A stretch of DNA of 52,868 nt from Myxococcales bacterium. GTDB lineage: Bacteria; Myxococcota_A; Polyangia; Polyangiales; Polyangiaceae. How positions within the stretch are numbered: the first letter of the stretch is position 1; the number at the start of each line of letters is the position of its first letter. The notes under the pieces were generated by a model. It ran no database searches, had not been told where the DNA came from, and saw only the letters and a program-made list of their open reading frames with translations. The stretch spans positions 1 through 52,868 of the forward strand of contig JAJZQG010000028.1 in assembly GCA_021847645.1 (NCBI GenBank), written 5' to 3'. Position numbers and translations under genes: made by a program. This document shows, one piece after another, positions 52,006 through 52,868 of the stretch.

Positions 52006-52044
52006 CCAGCGATCTAGTATCCTAGAGTTTTCCCGGAGCCCGCC

Positions 52045-52602
52045 GTGGACGAAATCAACCAACAGGTGGCCGAACGCCTCCGCGCGCTGCGCAAGAACGC
52101 CAGGCTGAGCCTCGAAGAGCTATCCAGCCGCTCGGGTGTGAGCCGCGCCATGCTCAGCCAGATCGAGACCCTCAAGGCCAACCCCACCATCGCCGTGCTC
52201 TGGAAGGTCGCCGCCGGCCTGGGCGTGCCGTTCTCCGAACTGCTCGGCGAGCAATCCGCGCCTCCCGTACGCCTCTCGCGGCTCGCCGAAGCCCGCTTCC
52301 TGTTCTCCGCCGACCACCGCTACCAGAGCCGTCCCCTGCTCGCCAACGTCCCCGGCCACAAGGTCGAGCTCTACGAGCTGCAGCTCGAGCCCGATGCGCT
52401 CGAGCGCGCCGAGCCCCACCCGCCCAATACCTTCGAGCAGCTGTTCGTCACCTCCGGCAGGATCGCCCTGGATGTGGGCTCCCAGTCCTGGGAGCTCGGC
52501 CCCCGCGACGCCCTGCTGTTCCGCGCCGACGTCGTGCACGTGTATCGCACGCTGGGCAACCGCGCCTTCCGCGGCTTGTCCTTGATCCTGTACGGCGCCT
52601 GA
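52045..52602 (+). CDS. XRE-family regulator with C-terminal cupin domain (SutR-like)
   Basis: 185 residues from GTG 52045 (CGGAG eight bases upstream). Residues about 8-65 are a lambda-repressor-type HTH: RLRALRKNARLSLEELSSRSGVSRAMLSQIE (read as LSLEELSSRSGVSRAMLSQ) and PTIAVLWKVAAGLGV. Residues about 95-185 are a small cupin barrel (VELYELQLEPDA, FEQLFVTSGRIALDVG, GPRDALLFRADVVHVY). The HTH-cupin architecture is shared with E. coli SutR (YdcN), which controls sulfur-utilisation genes. The divergent position beside cysK supports a cysteine/sulfur role. Confidence 0.9.
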   Translation: MDEINQQVAERLRALRKNARLSLEELSSRSGVSRAMLSQIETLKANPTIAVLWKVAAGLGVPFSELLGEQSAPPVRLSRLAEARFLFSADHRYQSRPLLANVPGHKVELYELQLEPDALERAEPHPPNTFEQLFVTSGRIALDVGSQSWELGPRDALLFRADVVHVYRTLGNRAFRGLSLILYGA

Positions 52603-52741
52603 CACGGCAGCGGGACGAAGCCGCCAAGCTCTGGCTCAACTGAGCCCCGCGGCGCCCAGGGGTTCCGCAAGGCGGCCGTGACCCCGTGAGGTAGGGGCAT
52701 TCCGGTTGCGGGCGTTCCCCAGCTTGGTTTCGCGTCCAAAG

Positions 52742-52774
52742 CTGGCACGCTTTTTTATTGACAACACGTGCCAG
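52742..52774 (+). promoter_or_regulatory. Inverted repeat overlapping a -35 and a sigma-54-like -24 element
   Basis: CTGGCACG (52742-52749) and CGTGCCAG (52767-52774) are a perfect inverted repeat; the 17-base loop holds TTTTTTATTGACA with a perfect TTGACA at 52758-52763. TGGCAC is also a perfect sigma-54 -24 element, but the -12 position reads TTTA instead of TTGC. It lies 19 bases before the last gene of the window. Either a repressor operator on a sigma-70 promoter or a degenerate sigma-54 promoter. Confidence 0.5.
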
Positions 52775-52792
52775 ATTGGCGAGTGTGCTCGC

Positions 52793-52868
52793 ATGTCCGA
52801 CACGCTCAGCCATCTCAGGCAGCAGCTGCGGCGGCTTGCTGAGCGCCGCCTGGCTCTGATCCGCTCCC
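52793..52868 (+). CDS. Start of an unidentified gene (3' partial)
   Basis: ATG 52793 opens a frame that runs to the window end: MSDTLSHLRQQL, then RRLAERRLALIRS. Only 25 residues are visible, a basic amphipathic helix. No family can be named. The strong inverted repeat and TTGACA immediately upstream support this as a real start. Confidence 0.5.
   Translation, partial: MSDTLSHLRQQLRRLAERRLALIRS

Overview
The window is high-GC DNA whose protein content points to a myxobacterium (Myxococcota, most likely Polyangia). The pointers are lipoproteins with Gly/Ser/Ala linkers, a Ser/Thr kinase - TPR - SUMF1 operon, MopE-type CxDDDC-rich motifs, a MYXO-CTERM-like tail, a PilZ protein, and many secreted beta-propeller and carbohydrate-active proteins. 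About 40 genes are seen, mostly in short operons with ATGA-type stop/start overlaps. No rRNA, tRNA, transposase or CRISPR array is visible.

Layout. 1-10.7 kb: the end of a repeat-linked beta-propeller protein; a minus-strand operon of Ser/Thr kinase, TPR/membrane protein and SUMF1 lipoprotein; a second minus-strand operon of two FadL-like outer-membrane porins and a five-bladed-propeller lipoprotein; an EamA transporter. 10.8-15.1 kb: a PhaC-like alpha/beta hydrolase, an acyl-CoA ligase and an SDR reductase, which look like acyl or hydroxyacyl metabolism. 15.2-18.8 kb: small conserved or unrecognised proteins (PilZ, DUF2914-like, DUF6882-like).

18.9-27.0 kb: the most striking locus. A regulator fusing an excisionase-type HTH to a PTS EIIA domain is followed by a six-gene, tightly packed operon resembling hydrogenase-4/formate hydrogenlyase (HyfB, C, E, F, G and an HyfH-HyfI fusion). 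The large subunit lacks the NiFe-binding cysteine pairs, while the small-subunit fusion keeps its iron-sulfur ligands. This fits the energy-converting hydrogenase-related (Ehr) complexes, whose electron partners are not settled.

27.2-32.7 kb: an Lrp regulator and aminotransferase pair, a PNPOx-like protein, a cysteine-repeat lipoprotein, and a GAF/PAS hybrid histidine kinase. 32.7-36.1 kb: a four-gene corrinoid methyl-transfer operon (homocysteine methyltransferase, MetH-activation-like protein, corrinoid protein, UroD-type methyltransferase), which reads like methionine synthase split into parts plus an extra methyltransferase for an unknown donor.

36.1-44.1 kb: a C45-type Ntn-hydrolase lipoprotein, an extradiol (DODA/LigB) dioxygenase, a GT1-like glycosyltransferase, an atypical tyrosine-phosphatase-like protein, a disrupted GH25 lysozyme/FG-GAP gene, and a GH114 enzyme. 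44.5-52.9 kb: a large secreted polysaccharide-deacetylase-like protein that may work with GH114 on a Pel-like galactosamine polymer; a zinc-ribbon protein; a PAP2 protein with a substituted catalytic residue; an HD-domain protein; a TruC-like pseudouridine synthase; cysK diverging from an XRE-cupin regulator with a clear promoter/operator between them; and the start of one more gene.
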